This document shows positions 7,670-13,850 of a DNA stretch of 14,880 nucleotides, in pieces. The position numbers and the translations under genes were made by a program. Every line of letters starts with the position of its first letter. Positions within the stretch are counted from its first letter, which is position 1. The stretch is taken from the NCBI GenBank assembly GCA_009827205.1, contig WUAK01000035.1, positions 1 through 14,880 on the forward strand, read 5' to 3'. The stretch is from Phycisphaeraceae bacterium. GTDB taxonomy: Bacteria; Planctomycetota; Phycisphaerae; Phycisphaerales; UBA1924. The notes under the pieces were generated by a model, which saw only the letters and a program-made list of their open reading frames with translations, had not been told where the DNA came from and searched no databases.

Positions 7670-8797
7670 TCAGAGGCCAAAGACATCCTTGACGAGACTC
7701 CGAGCCGTCTCGATCTCGCCCGCCACGGCTTCGAGATCCACACTGGCCGCGGGCTCGATCCTGGCCCTCGGAAACTGCACGTAGAGCTCCTCCGCAGCGA
7801 GTTCACGGATGGGCACGTTCCGAGAGTCGCTGGCCATGATCAAGCGCTCGCCGGCCTCCGAGATCAGGAAGTCGATGAGCTGCTGGGCCTCCTCGGGATT
7901 GGGGCCGCCCGCGACACGGGCGACGGTGTTCGGGATCGTCAGCGCACCGAAGCTCATCATCGGGAAGACGCTGTCGGGCGAGAGCTGCGCGCCGCTGTCC
8001 AGCTCTGTGACTTCGTAGACCAGATCGACCGGCATCCCCGCGGCCTGCGCTGCCCAGACATCGTCTGTATCGGTCAACCCGACCTCGATCTCGCCGTTGG
8101 CGATCGCGCGGACGACCGACGAGTTGCCGTCGTAGAGGCGCAGCCCGTTTGCTTCCATGGCCTGGAGCCACTGACGTGTCGGCTCCTCACCCCAGAGGTG
8201 AACGAGCGTCGCGACGTGACCAACCGTTGTGCCAAACGTGGGACGCGCCATCCCGACCTTGCCCTCCCACTCTGGCTCGGCGAGATCACGAAGCGCACCA
8301 GGCACCTGCTCGGCGGTCAGCTTGCGAGTGTCGAACGCGATGACACGCGCGCGGTTTGCGATGCCGTACCACATGCCATCAGCGCCGCGATAGGCCTCGG
8401 GCCAGCCGCCAGGGATCGACTGCTCACCGGACTCGCTCGTGTACGGCTCCAATACGCCTTCGTTTGCGAGACGGATGGTATAGAAGGGCTCGCTCGACCA
8501 CCACACATCGGCGCGCGGCGCGTCTTTCTCATCGCGGAGCCTGGCGTACAGGCCGACCGTCTTCGTCGCCTCGGTGTCCCCCACCTCGAGCACCTCGATG
8601 CCGGTGCGATTCTCAAATTCGGCAACGACGTCCTCGAGCAGGTAATCGTCAGCGCTCGTGTAGAGCACGACCGTCGGGCCACCTGCGGTCGCGCCGTCCG
8701 CACCTTCAGCGGACTCTGATTCGTTGCTGCAGCCAGCGATCGATGCGATCGCGATGCCGAGCGAGAGTGTGCAGATCCGCCGCGAGAGTGTGCGCAT
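7670..8797 (-). CDS. ABC transporter substrate-binding lipoprotein, iron(III)-type family
   Basis: The 375-residue product begins with a lipoprotein signal peptide (MRTLSRRICTLSLGIAIASI, lipobox IAGC with Cys23), followed by a Ser/Glu/Gly linker. It then has a periplasmic-binding fold of the FbpA/FutA-like extracellular solute-binding family: TVVLYTSADDYLLEDVVAEF (42-61), ADVWWSSEP (96-104), WYGIANRARVIAFDT (143-157), and the DGNSSVVRAIANGEIEVGLT block (223-242) followed by DTDDVW. Members bind ferric iron or other small anionic ligands. I cannot confirm a tyrosine iron-binding set, so iron is a family-level guess. No permease or ATPase gene is present nearby, so the protein must work with a transporter elsewhere or act alone. 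It lies 85 bases downstream of the DUF4175-like gene and 18 bases upstream of the M20 gene. The ribosome binding site is weak (AAGGG eight bases before ATG). Confidence 0.88.
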   Translation of the reverse strand: MRTLSRRICTLSLGIAIASIAGCSNESESAEGADGATAGGPTVVLYTSADDYLLEDVVAEFENRTGIEVLEVGDTEATKTVGLYARLRDEKDAPRADVWWSSEPFYTIRLANEGVLEPYTSESGEQSIPGGWPEAYRGADGMWYGIANRARVIAFDTRKLTAEQVPGALRDLAEPEWEGKVGMARPTFGTTVGHVATLVHLWGEEPTRQWLQAMEANGLRLYDGNSSVVRAIANGEIEVGLTDTDDVWAAQAAGMPVDLVYEVTELDSGAQLSPDSVFPMMSFGALTIPNTVARVAGGPNPEEAQQLIDFLISEAGERLIMASDSRNVPIRELAAEELYVQFPRARIEPAASVDLEAVAGEIETARSLVKDVFGL

Positions 8798-8882
8798 GGG
8801 AGGAGCCCTTTGGTTCTTTTCTGTTGATAGGAGATCCTACCGCGCCGGTTTCAGGAACCCGCTCGAGGCCGCGGAATCGGGC

Positions 8883-10619
8883 CTAATCGCCCGAAGTTTC
8901 GTCTTTAGAATCGGCGTCGGTCGCATTTTCTGCGCGATCCTCGAGCGCGCCGAAGTACTTCATCACCGCCGACTCGTACTCGCGGGGCACCCGCATCGAT
9001 TCGATCGCGTCGGACGCGTTGCTCGCAGCGGACTTGGCACCCATCGCAAACTCGATCCGGGACTCCCCTCGGATCTGCCCCTCGTACACCATGCGTGAGC
9101 CGATGATGGGCCCCTGCTGTGTGTTGACGTTCGCCTTGGTGTCGTTGAACGAGATGCTGGTTTCCTTGGCATCAGGGCTTGAGCCGTCGCCCTTGCCCGG
9201 GCCTCCCGAACCAGAGCCGAGACGCGAGGTGTCGCCCGTGCGCCACTCACCCATGCCCGAACCCATGCCTTCGCCAAAGCCCTGGCCCATCTTGTCCATC
9301 TGCTGCTGGGCGGCGTTCATCATCGCCTGCATCGACTGCATGTCGCCCTGGAGTTGCTCCATCTCGCTGAGCATGTCGCCCATCTGATCCATCGCCGCCT
9401 GCGCCTGGCTGCTCATGCCTTGCTGGCCCTGGCTCATGGACTTTGCCATCTGCGACATCGCCTGGCCCATGTTCTGGCACTGCTCGCACGCTTCCGCCTG
9501 AGACATCGCCTGCTGCATGAGCTGCTGCTTCTGCTCCTGTGTCAGATTCTGCATCTTCTCAAGCGCCTCCTGGAGCGCCTCAGGGTTCGCTGCAAGCTGC
9601 TTGGCTTCTTCGGAGTTCACGCCAGCCTCGCGGAGCGCCCGCTCGGTCTCCTGGCGCTGCTCGGCGAGCTCTTGCAGCTGCTTGGCCAGGTTCTCCATCT
9701 GCTTCTCGAGCTGGTCCTGTTGTTCCTCGCTCATCTCGCCCGATCGCATCTGCTGCGCAAGCTTCGAGAGTTCTTCCCGGGCCTTGTCGAAGTTGCCGCG
9801 CGCCATCGCGCGGGCGAGTGCTTCTGCAGGACCGGGGCCCGGCTGGCGGAGCTTCTGGAGCTGGTTCTTCATCGCTTCCAGCTTGTCCTTGCCCTGTTCC
9901 TCCATCTTCGCTTCGAGTTTGTCTGTCAGCTGCGTGAGCTGCTTCACCGCCGCGGCCTGGATCTCTTCGGGTGTCATGTCCTCGGGTTTGAGCGCATCGT
10001 CTGCGGCCTCATCACCAAGATCGATGTCCACACCCAGGCGCTTCGCCTCGGCCTCGAGCTCGCGCTTCATTTCCTCGACTTCAACGCTTGCCAGCTCTGC
10101 CTGACCCTCTTCGCTGATCTCGGTCGGCGCGCTCCCGAAGAGCGACGGAAGATCGATCACGGGAACCATCATCAAAATGCCAAAGAGCGCCATCGCAGCG
10201 ATCGGCGCGGGCCAGTACCGAGGCGACTCCACAGGGATGGCTTCTCTCAGATTAACGCCCTGCGCTTTCTGGCCGGCCATCTCCACTGTCGCTCGCGACC
10301 AGGCATCCTGCTCGTGCTGAACACAGAGCGCAGTCGAGATTGTTTCGCGGAGACCCGCTCGCTCATCGAGCTGGCGCGCGACCGGACCACCCTGCTTGGT
10401 GCGGACGATGCTCCAGACAACTGAGAAGACTAGTGCAGCTCCGGCGCTGGCTCCTGCCATCACACCCCACGTTGCCGGAACGGCGACCACGCTCTCGAGC
10501 AGCCTCCAGACCACAAGCAAACCCGCGACGACGGTCAGCGAGACCGCGAAGGTCCTGATCATGTCGATCAGGACCAGACGCCACCAGGCTCGGCGGAGCA
10601 GTGTGTTGATGATCTCCAC
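8883..10619 (-). CDS. DUF4175-like membrane protein with long Gln/Met-rich coiled coil
   Basis: I place the start at GTG 10619 because GAAGGAG lies seven bases upstream; longer in-frame starts (ATG 10709, ATG 10925) lack such a site, and the latter runs into the divergent gene. The 578-residue product has two membrane spans (about 24-45 and 50-72), a cytoplasmic-looking segment with VARQLDERAGLRETISTAL (80-98) as in DUF4175-type proteins, and a third span (about 137-156). A long helical, presumably periplasmic region follows (about 170-450), very rich in Gln, Glu and Met, with a CEQC pair at 378-381. A Gly/Ser-rich linker (451-485) precedes a C-terminal segment (about 500-560) ending VPREYESAVMKYFGAL. 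Relatives usually occur in MoxR/DUF58/VWA (BatA-like) clusters of unknown, probably envelope-related function; none of those partners is here. Identity as a coding gene is certain, the family call moderate. Confidence 0.85.
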   Translation of the reverse strand: MEIINTLLRRAWWRLVLIDMIRTFAVSLTVVAGLLVVWRLLESVVAVPATWGVMAGASAGAALVFSVVWSIVRTKQGGPVARQLDERAGLRETISTALCVQHEQDAWSRATVEMAGQKAQGVNLREAIPVESPRYWPAPIAAMALFGILMMVPVIDLPSLFGSAPTEISEEGQAELASVEVEEMKRELEAEAKRLGVDIDLGDEAADDALKPEDMTPEEIQAAAVKQLTQLTDKLEAKMEEQGKDKLEAMKNQLQKLRQPGPGPAEALARAMARGNFDKAREELSKLAQQMRSGEMSEEQQDQLEKQMENLAKQLQELAEQRQETERALREAGVNSEEAKQLAANPEALQEALEKMQNLTQEQKQQLMQQAMSQAEACEQCQNMGQAMSQMAKSMSQGQQGMSSQAQAAMDQMGDMLSEMEQLQGDMQSMQAMMNAAQQQMDKMGQGFGEGMGSGMGEWRTGDTSRLGSGSGGPGKGDGSSPDAKETSISFNDTKANVNTQQGPIIGSRMVYEGQIRGESRIEFAMGAKSAASNASDAIESMRVPREYESAVMKYFGALEDRAENATDADSKDETSGD

Positions 10620-10623
10620 GCGG

Positions 10624-10630
10624 TCACTCC
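10624..10630 (-). promoter_or_regulatory. Ribosome binding site that fixes the GTG start at 10619
   Basis: On the minus strand GAAGGAG, followed by seven bases (TGACCGC), leads into GTG. This is the best Shine-Dalgarno match near any candidate start of the DUF4175-like gene, and the protein from here begins directly before the first membrane span. The longer candidate starts have no comparable site. Confidence 0.7.
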
Positions 10631-10707
10631 TTCGGGCGGCATCACCCACCACTAAGACACCTCGATCACCCTCTTGGTTCGGGAAGAACCGTGCCTTCGT
10701 TGCGGAC

Positions 10708-10713
10708 ATTGTA
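10708..10713 (-). promoter_or_regulatory. Possible -10 element upstream of DUF4175-like gene
   Basis: TACAAT on the minus strand matches a sigma-70 -10 box at five of six positions. It overlaps the ATG at 10709; if it is used, the transcript would begin near 10701 and would exclude that ATG, supporting translation from the GTG at 10619 with a leader of about 80 bases. No convincing -35 is seen at 16-18 bases, so confidence is low. Confidence 0.25.
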
Positions 10714-10805
10714 GCGAACCCACCAAGATGACCCTGATATTCACCGAATTCGTGACACTTTGCCCGTGATGACCGGTGCTCGGGCCCCGGATAGGCTCTC
10801 GGCTC

Positions 10806-12119
10806 ATGGCTGTCGGCAGTCTCGATCTCAGAAGTTGGCTCATGAACGAGGGGCTCGACCATAGTCGGCTCTGGGATCTCAACACCCGCGCCAACCAGAG
10901 GATCCGCTGGGGACATCAGTTCCACATCTTCGTCGCGACGCTGACCTGCCTGAACATCGCGCTGCCCATGAGCTACATCGAGGTGCCCGCAGCGGTGCTG
11001 ATGGGGATGCTCTTTGCCAGGCTCTACGCGACGTGGAGGCTCTATCCATCCTTCCTCAAGCTGCCTGTCTTTCTAGCGGCGACGCTCTTTGCGCTCATGT
11101 CCGTCGTTGCACTCTTGTGGTCAGCGGACCCGGTGCACGGTTATGACGACATCGATTCGCTGCGCTGGTTCCTGCTCGTCCCAGCGCTCTGGCCCCTGCG
11201 ACACCTGCGCAGGTGGTTCATCTTCTGTGTCACGCTTAGCTACCTCGCGGCGAACACGTGCCAGCTCGTGCAGGCGCTCGCATTCGAGTTCGGATGGGAA
11301 CACCTCGACTTCGACGCGTACCCCGACCGGATCAGCGGCTGGCTCAGCCCGGCATCGGGGGGCTCGGTCCTGATCGCGGCGCTCGGCCTGCACCTGCCGG
11401 CGGCGCTCAAGCCGACCCACCCGCTGCGCTGGCCCGCGCGCGTGCTGACGGTGATCTCGCTCATCGCGGTGTTCGCCACAGGTGCACGCGGCGCGTGGAT
11501 CGCCGCGGTTCTTCTGGTTGTATTCGCTATCGCGTACGCGGTCTGGCAGACGAGGCAGCGCACGAAAATGCTCATCGCCTCGTGCGTGCTCGCGGTTGTC
11601 GCGCTCCCTGTGGGTTGGGTTGTGCTGGGTGATGAGATCCAGAGCCGAGTCGAGGAGGCCAACCAAGAGATCCGTGGAGCGTTTGAGAGCGATGACTACG
11701 CGACCTCGACAGGTGCACGGATCAACATGTGGATCTGGGGCGGCCGTGCCTTCGCTGACAACCCTGTGCTGGGCGTCGGAACTGGCGGTTACAAGGCCTG
11801 GGTGCAGAGCGAACAGATCGAGCAGGGCATCGATCCCGAGACACAGCCCATCGCATCGCACGCGCACGGGATGTACGTCCACCTCGCCGCGACGCACGGC
11901 GTGGTCGGGCTGCTCATCGCGCTGCTCGTCGGGATCACGATCCTGTTCGCCTCGGCGCCTCGCCCCGGCGAATCGGACACGTACCAAGCCGGGCTCTTCA
12001 TGGGGATCGTGGGCGTGCTTCTGGCGGGTCTGTTCGACACGGTCTACATCAACTCGCAGACCGCTGCTGTGCTCTGGCTATTTGTGGCGCTCTCGTTCAG
12101 GCCGTCGAACAAGCGCTAG
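10806..12119 (+). CDS. O-antigen ligase / Wzy-type polymerase-like membrane protein
   Basis: This 437-residue polytopic inner-membrane protein has about ten to eleven membrane spans and the hallmarks of the O-antigen ligase family (Wzy_C; WaaL, Wzy and related enzymes), which transfer or polymerise lipid-linked glycans on the periplasmic face. Visible signs are TGARGAWIAAVLLVV (225-239), a large extramembrane loop (about 277-365) containing STGARINMWIWGGRAFADNP (301-320) and GVGTGGYK (323-330), and the HAHGMYVHLAATHGVVGLL block (352-370), where conserved histidines are expected. ATG 10806 is chosen; GTG 10776 and ATG 10842 are alternatives, and none has a strong ribosome binding site. Sequence alone does not separate ligase from polymerase, and no glycosyltransferases or other O-antigen genes are adjacent. 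It diverges from the DUF4175-like gene and converges on the lipoprotein gene with overlapping stops. Confidence 0.85.
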   Translation: MAVGSLDLRSWLMNEGLDHSRLWDLNTRANQRIRWGHQFHIFVATLTCLNIALPMSYIEVPAAVLMGMLFARLYATWRLYPSFLKLPVFLAATLFALMSVVALLWSADPVHGYDDIDSLRWFLLVPALWPLRHLRRWFIFCVTLSYLAANTCQLVQALAFEFGWEHLDFDAYPDRISGWLSPASGGSVLIAALGLHLPAALKPTHPLRWPARVLTVISLIAVFATGARGAWIAAVLLVVFAIAYAVWQTRQRTKMLIASCVLAVVALPVGWVVLGDEIQSRVEEANQEIRGAFESDDYATSTGARINMWIWGGRAFADNPVLGVGTGGYKAWVQSEQIEQGIDPETQPIASHAHGMYVHLAATHGVVGLLIALLVGITILFASAPRPGESDTYQAGLFMGIVGVLLAGLFDTVYINSQTAAVLWLFVALSFRPSNKR

Positions 12120-12559
12120 TCCGACCCGCCCTCTTCCAGCGCATCGAACTCGCGAGGCGTCATCATGCCGTGCGCATCACTCCACGGGACCAGATCGACA
12201 TCAACAAGACCATCGATGTATCTGAACCGGCTCGACCACGCTTCGGATATTTCTTCTCTCGTTGAGCCTTGCGCGGGCGGGCTCTTGAGCTCGAAACCGT
12301 CGCGCACGAGGGTGAGCAGTGCTCCATCGCTCTCGGACTCGCGCTCGACTGTGATGAGGTCGACCTCGCCGTGCGGCTGGTAGTCGATGTAGGTCTCGAT
12401 CCCGTCGTCATACATCGCAGAGTAGCTGATGATCCGATCGCCCGAGACCGTGATAGCTCTGGACACCTTGACCTCGCTCGGCTTCTCATACCCCTTGCCG
12501 CAACCTGTCAGGCAGAGCGCCGCAGCGAGAGCAGGAAGCAAGAGCCTGGCGTTAGTCAT
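12116..12559 (-). CDS. Small lipoprotein of unknown function
   Basis: The start is ATG 12559: it gives a lipoprotein signal peptide (MTNARLLLPALAAALCLTGC, lipobox LTGC with Cys20), whereas an upstream in-frame ATG (12610) would bury it. The 147-residue product has an acidic mature part with beta-strand-like segments (SRAITVSGDRIISYSAMYDD, then YIDYQPHGEVDLITVERE) and a helical C-terminal third. I do not recognise the family. Its first eight bases overlap the end of the FmdB-like gene and it has no clear Shine-Dalgarno sequence, so translation is probably coupled to that gene. The TAG stop shares a CTAG with the stop of the opposing O-antigen-ligase-type gene. Confidence 0.8.
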   Translation of the reverse strand: MTNARLLLPALAAALCLTGCGKGYEKPSEVKVSRAITVSGDRIISYSAMYDDGIETYIDYQPHGEVDLITVERESESDGALLTLVRDGFELKSPPAQGSTREEISEAWSSRFRYIDGLVDVDLVPWSDAHGMMTPREFDALEEGGSD

Positions 12560-12854
12560 TGTCGGAGATGACCCGAGGGCCTTCTTTGCCGGCGACGCGT
12601 TCCATGACACCGTCGCCGCGCTTCTCGTACTTGGTGAACCCGAGACGTTCGAGGTTCTTGTTCGAGAGCTGCGACTTCTCTTTGAGCGGCGACCAGTTGC
12701 CCGCGATGCTCGGTGCGGTGATCGCGCGCCTGCAGGGCTTGCCCGTCTCCGGGTGCTTGGTCAGCGGGTCGCTCTTCATGGTCTGGATCCACTCGAAGCG
12801 CTCGCCCGTTGGCTCGCCTTGGTCATCCAGGATTTCGTAGTCGTAGGTGGGCAT
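12552..12854 (-). CDS. FmdB-like small protein with degenerate zinc ribbon
   Basis: The 100-residue product begins MPTYDYE, the signature start of FmdB-family regulatory zinc-ribbon proteins, and keeps the family pattern of an F/W-x-Q-x-M-K-S-DPL turn (residues 20-31) and a following HPETGKPCRRAI stretch (34-45). The family normally has two cysteine pairs (CxxCG near residue 8 and CPxCG near residue 34). Here the first pair is absent and the second reads HPETG, leaving a single cysteine (Cys41), so zinc binding as in the family is unlikely. The C-terminal half (LSNKNLERLGFTKYEKRGDG) is a basic helical segment. AGGAGG lies five bases before ATG 12854, an excellent ribosome binding site. It sits between the unknown 120-codon gene (16 bases upstream) and the lipoprotein gene (eight-base overlap). 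FmdB proteins have been linked to regulation in formamidase and amidase operons, but the role here is unknown. Confidence 0.78.
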   Translation of the reverse strand: MPTYDYEILDDQGEPTGERFEWIQTMKSDPLTKHPETGKPCRRAITAPSIAGNWSPLKEKSQLSNKNLERLGFTKYEKRGDGVMERVAGKEGPRVISDND

Positions 12855-12859
12855 GTGCT

Positions 12860-12865
12860 CCTCCT
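12860..12865 (-). promoter_or_regulatory. Strong ribosome binding site of FmdB-like gene
   Basis: AGGAGG on the minus strand, five bases before ATG 12854, is a full Shine-Dalgarno match and the strongest in the window. It lies within the 16-base gap after the preceding gene and supports both the start codon and the operon arrangement. Confidence 0.75.
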
Positions 12866-12870
12866 ATTGC

Positions 12871-13233
12871 TCACATGAACGTGCGCCCGGACTCCGGATC
12901 CATCAGCTTCCAGCCGAGCTCTCGGCAGAGCCTTGCGAGCACGGGCCACGCCGTTTCCTCATCATCGACTGAAGCCATGAGCTGGTTGACCGAATCCGCG
13001 GCGGATGGGACTTCGATCACCAGACCCGGCCCGTACAGCGAGGTCGTGCCCATCGCCCCCTTGGCACCGTCGGGCGCGATGTTGTAGGGGCGGAGCGTCC
13101 GCTCGAGGCTCCCGGGTGATCCGAGATCGGCCATGCCGGGGACCTCGGCCTCCGGGTCCTCTGGCTTGAACAGGATGATTTGACGGCTCGCCACAGGGGC
13201 ATGATTCGCCGCGCACGGAGGCCAGACCAGCAT
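12871..13233 (-). CDS. Small conserved-looking protein of unknown function
   Basis: A product of up to 120 residues with no signal peptide or membrane span. It contains a strand-like RQIILFKPEDPE stretch (about 17-28), a Pro/Gly-rich middle (RTLRPYNIAPDGAKGAMGTT) and a helical C-terminal third (SVNQLMASVDDEETAWPVLARL, then LCRELGWKLMDPESGRTFM). The start is uncertain: ATG 13233, GTG 13194 (beginning VASRQIILF) and ATG 13134 are all in frame, and none has a good ribosome binding site. I list the longest. It is the first gene of a tight three-gene run (16 bases to the FmdB-like gene, which then overlaps the lipoprotein gene). I do not recognise the family. Codon use and the lack of in-frame stops match its neighbours, so I believe it is real. 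Confidence 0.65.
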   Translation of the reverse strand: MLVWPPCAANHAPVASRQIILFKPEDPEAEVPGMADLGSPGSLERTLRPYNIAPDGAKGAMGTTSLYGPGLVIEVPSAADSVNQLMASVDDEETAWPVLARLCRELGWKLMDPESGRTFM

Positions 13234-13286
13234 CGCAGGCTCAGTGGTACCTATGTCTTTCAGAATGAGGGCGGTCGTCCGCGTGA

Positions 13287-13694
13287 TCAGCCGTTCTTCT
13301 TCCGCTCGGCGACGAGTTCAGCGGCCTTCTCGACCAGGCTCGCCAGCGGGACAGGTTTGATCATATACGCGTCCACACCGATCGCGTCTGCGTACTCCTG
13401 ATGACGCTTGCCCTCGTTGGCGGTCACCATGATCACAAGCGGGCTGTCCTCGCGGCCCTTGATCTTCTCAAGCACCAGAAAGCCGCTGCGACCGGGCAGC
13501 ATCATGTCAAGCACGACGAGGTCCGGTGGGTCCTCGTTGCAGTACTGGACGGCGGTGTTGCCGTCGGGAGCGGTCTCGGTCTCGGCGCCCTCTGCGAGCA
13601 TCGCGGCCTCGATGGACTCGCGGATATCCGGATCGTCATCAACAACGAGAATGCTGACGCCTTCGAGCTTGCCGACCAGTGTTTCAGCGCTCAT
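13287..13694 (-). CDS. Single-domain CheY-like response regulator
   Basis: This 135-residue protein is a lone receiver domain with all catalytic residues: the acidic pocket Asp20/Asp21 (LVVDDDPD), phosphoacceptor Asp63 (VVLDMMLPG), Thr91 (IMVTAN) and Lys113 (YMIKPV). There is no output domain, so it must act by protein-protein contact, as CheY- or Spo0F-type regulators do, in a phosphorelay whose histidine kinase is not in this window. ATG 13694 has GGGAG six bases upstream. It is preceded by its own likely promoter and lies 53 bases upstream of the next small gene, so read-through into that operon is possible. The short C-terminal tail (ERKKNG) is basic. Confidence 0.93.
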   Translation of the reverse strand: MSAETLVGKLEGVSILVVDDDPDIRESIEAAMLAEGAETETAPDGNTAVQYCNEDPPDLVVLDMMLPGRSGFLVLEKIKGREDSPLVIMVTANEGKRHQEYADAIGVDAYMIKPVPLASLVEKAAELVAERKKNG

Positions 13695-13728
13695 GCCGTG
13701 CTCCCTTTTCTAGTCAAGCCAACAGCCA

Positions 13729-13757
13729 AGTATGCACCCGATTCCGTCCGCGGGCAA
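13729..13757 (-). promoter_or_regulatory. Sigma-70-type promoter of the response regulator gene
   Basis: On the minus strand TTGCCC (13757 to 13752) and CATACT (13734 to 13729) are separated by exactly 17 bases, matching -35 and -10 boxes at four and five of six positions. The predicted transcript start near 13722 leaves a leader of about 28 bases holding the GGGAG ribosome binding site. It lies in the 156-base gap after the acyltransferase gene, so the regulator is probably transcribed on its own. Confidence 0.45.
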
Positions 13758-13850
13758 TGGCTATCCCTGACCCTTCAAATTCGCACAAGGTGCGTGTTCG
13801 GTTCTGACAAGCCCGATTTCAGGGCCGGTCTACATCCGAATAACCCAGCT

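Noticed and set aside
7562..8719. Long + strand open frame of 385 codons
   Set aside because: Antisense to the substrate-binding lipoprotein and the start of the M20 gene, both of which have clear family motifs.
8828..8840. TAGGA/TCCTA inverted repeat between the DUF4175-like and substrate-binding genes
   Set aside because: Five-pair stem with a two-base loop is sterically poor, with no T-run; not a convincing terminator or operator.
9354..10424. Long + strand open frame of 356 codons, rich in Leu, His and Arg
   Set aside because: It is antisense to the Gln/Met/Glu-rich coiled-coil region of the DUF4175-like gene; CAG and ATG codons read backwards as Leu/His. It has no ribosome binding site and no recognisable domain.
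11121..11987. 288-codon - strand frame within the O-antigen-ligase-type gene
   Set aside because: The composition is Arg/Asp/His-rich and low-complexity, as expected from the shadow of a membrane protein gene; the + strand frame has clear membrane spans and family motifs.
13271..13282. GCGG/CCGC hairpin just after the response regulator stop, considered as a terminator
   Set aside because: Only four pairs and no T-run on the minus strand; likely chance in GC-rich DNA.
13782..13794. Five-pair hairpin (CGCAC/GTGCG) after the acyltransferase gene, considered as a terminator
   Set aside because: The stem is short and the minus-strand sequence after it (AATTTGAAGGG) has only three Ts in a row; too weak to call.
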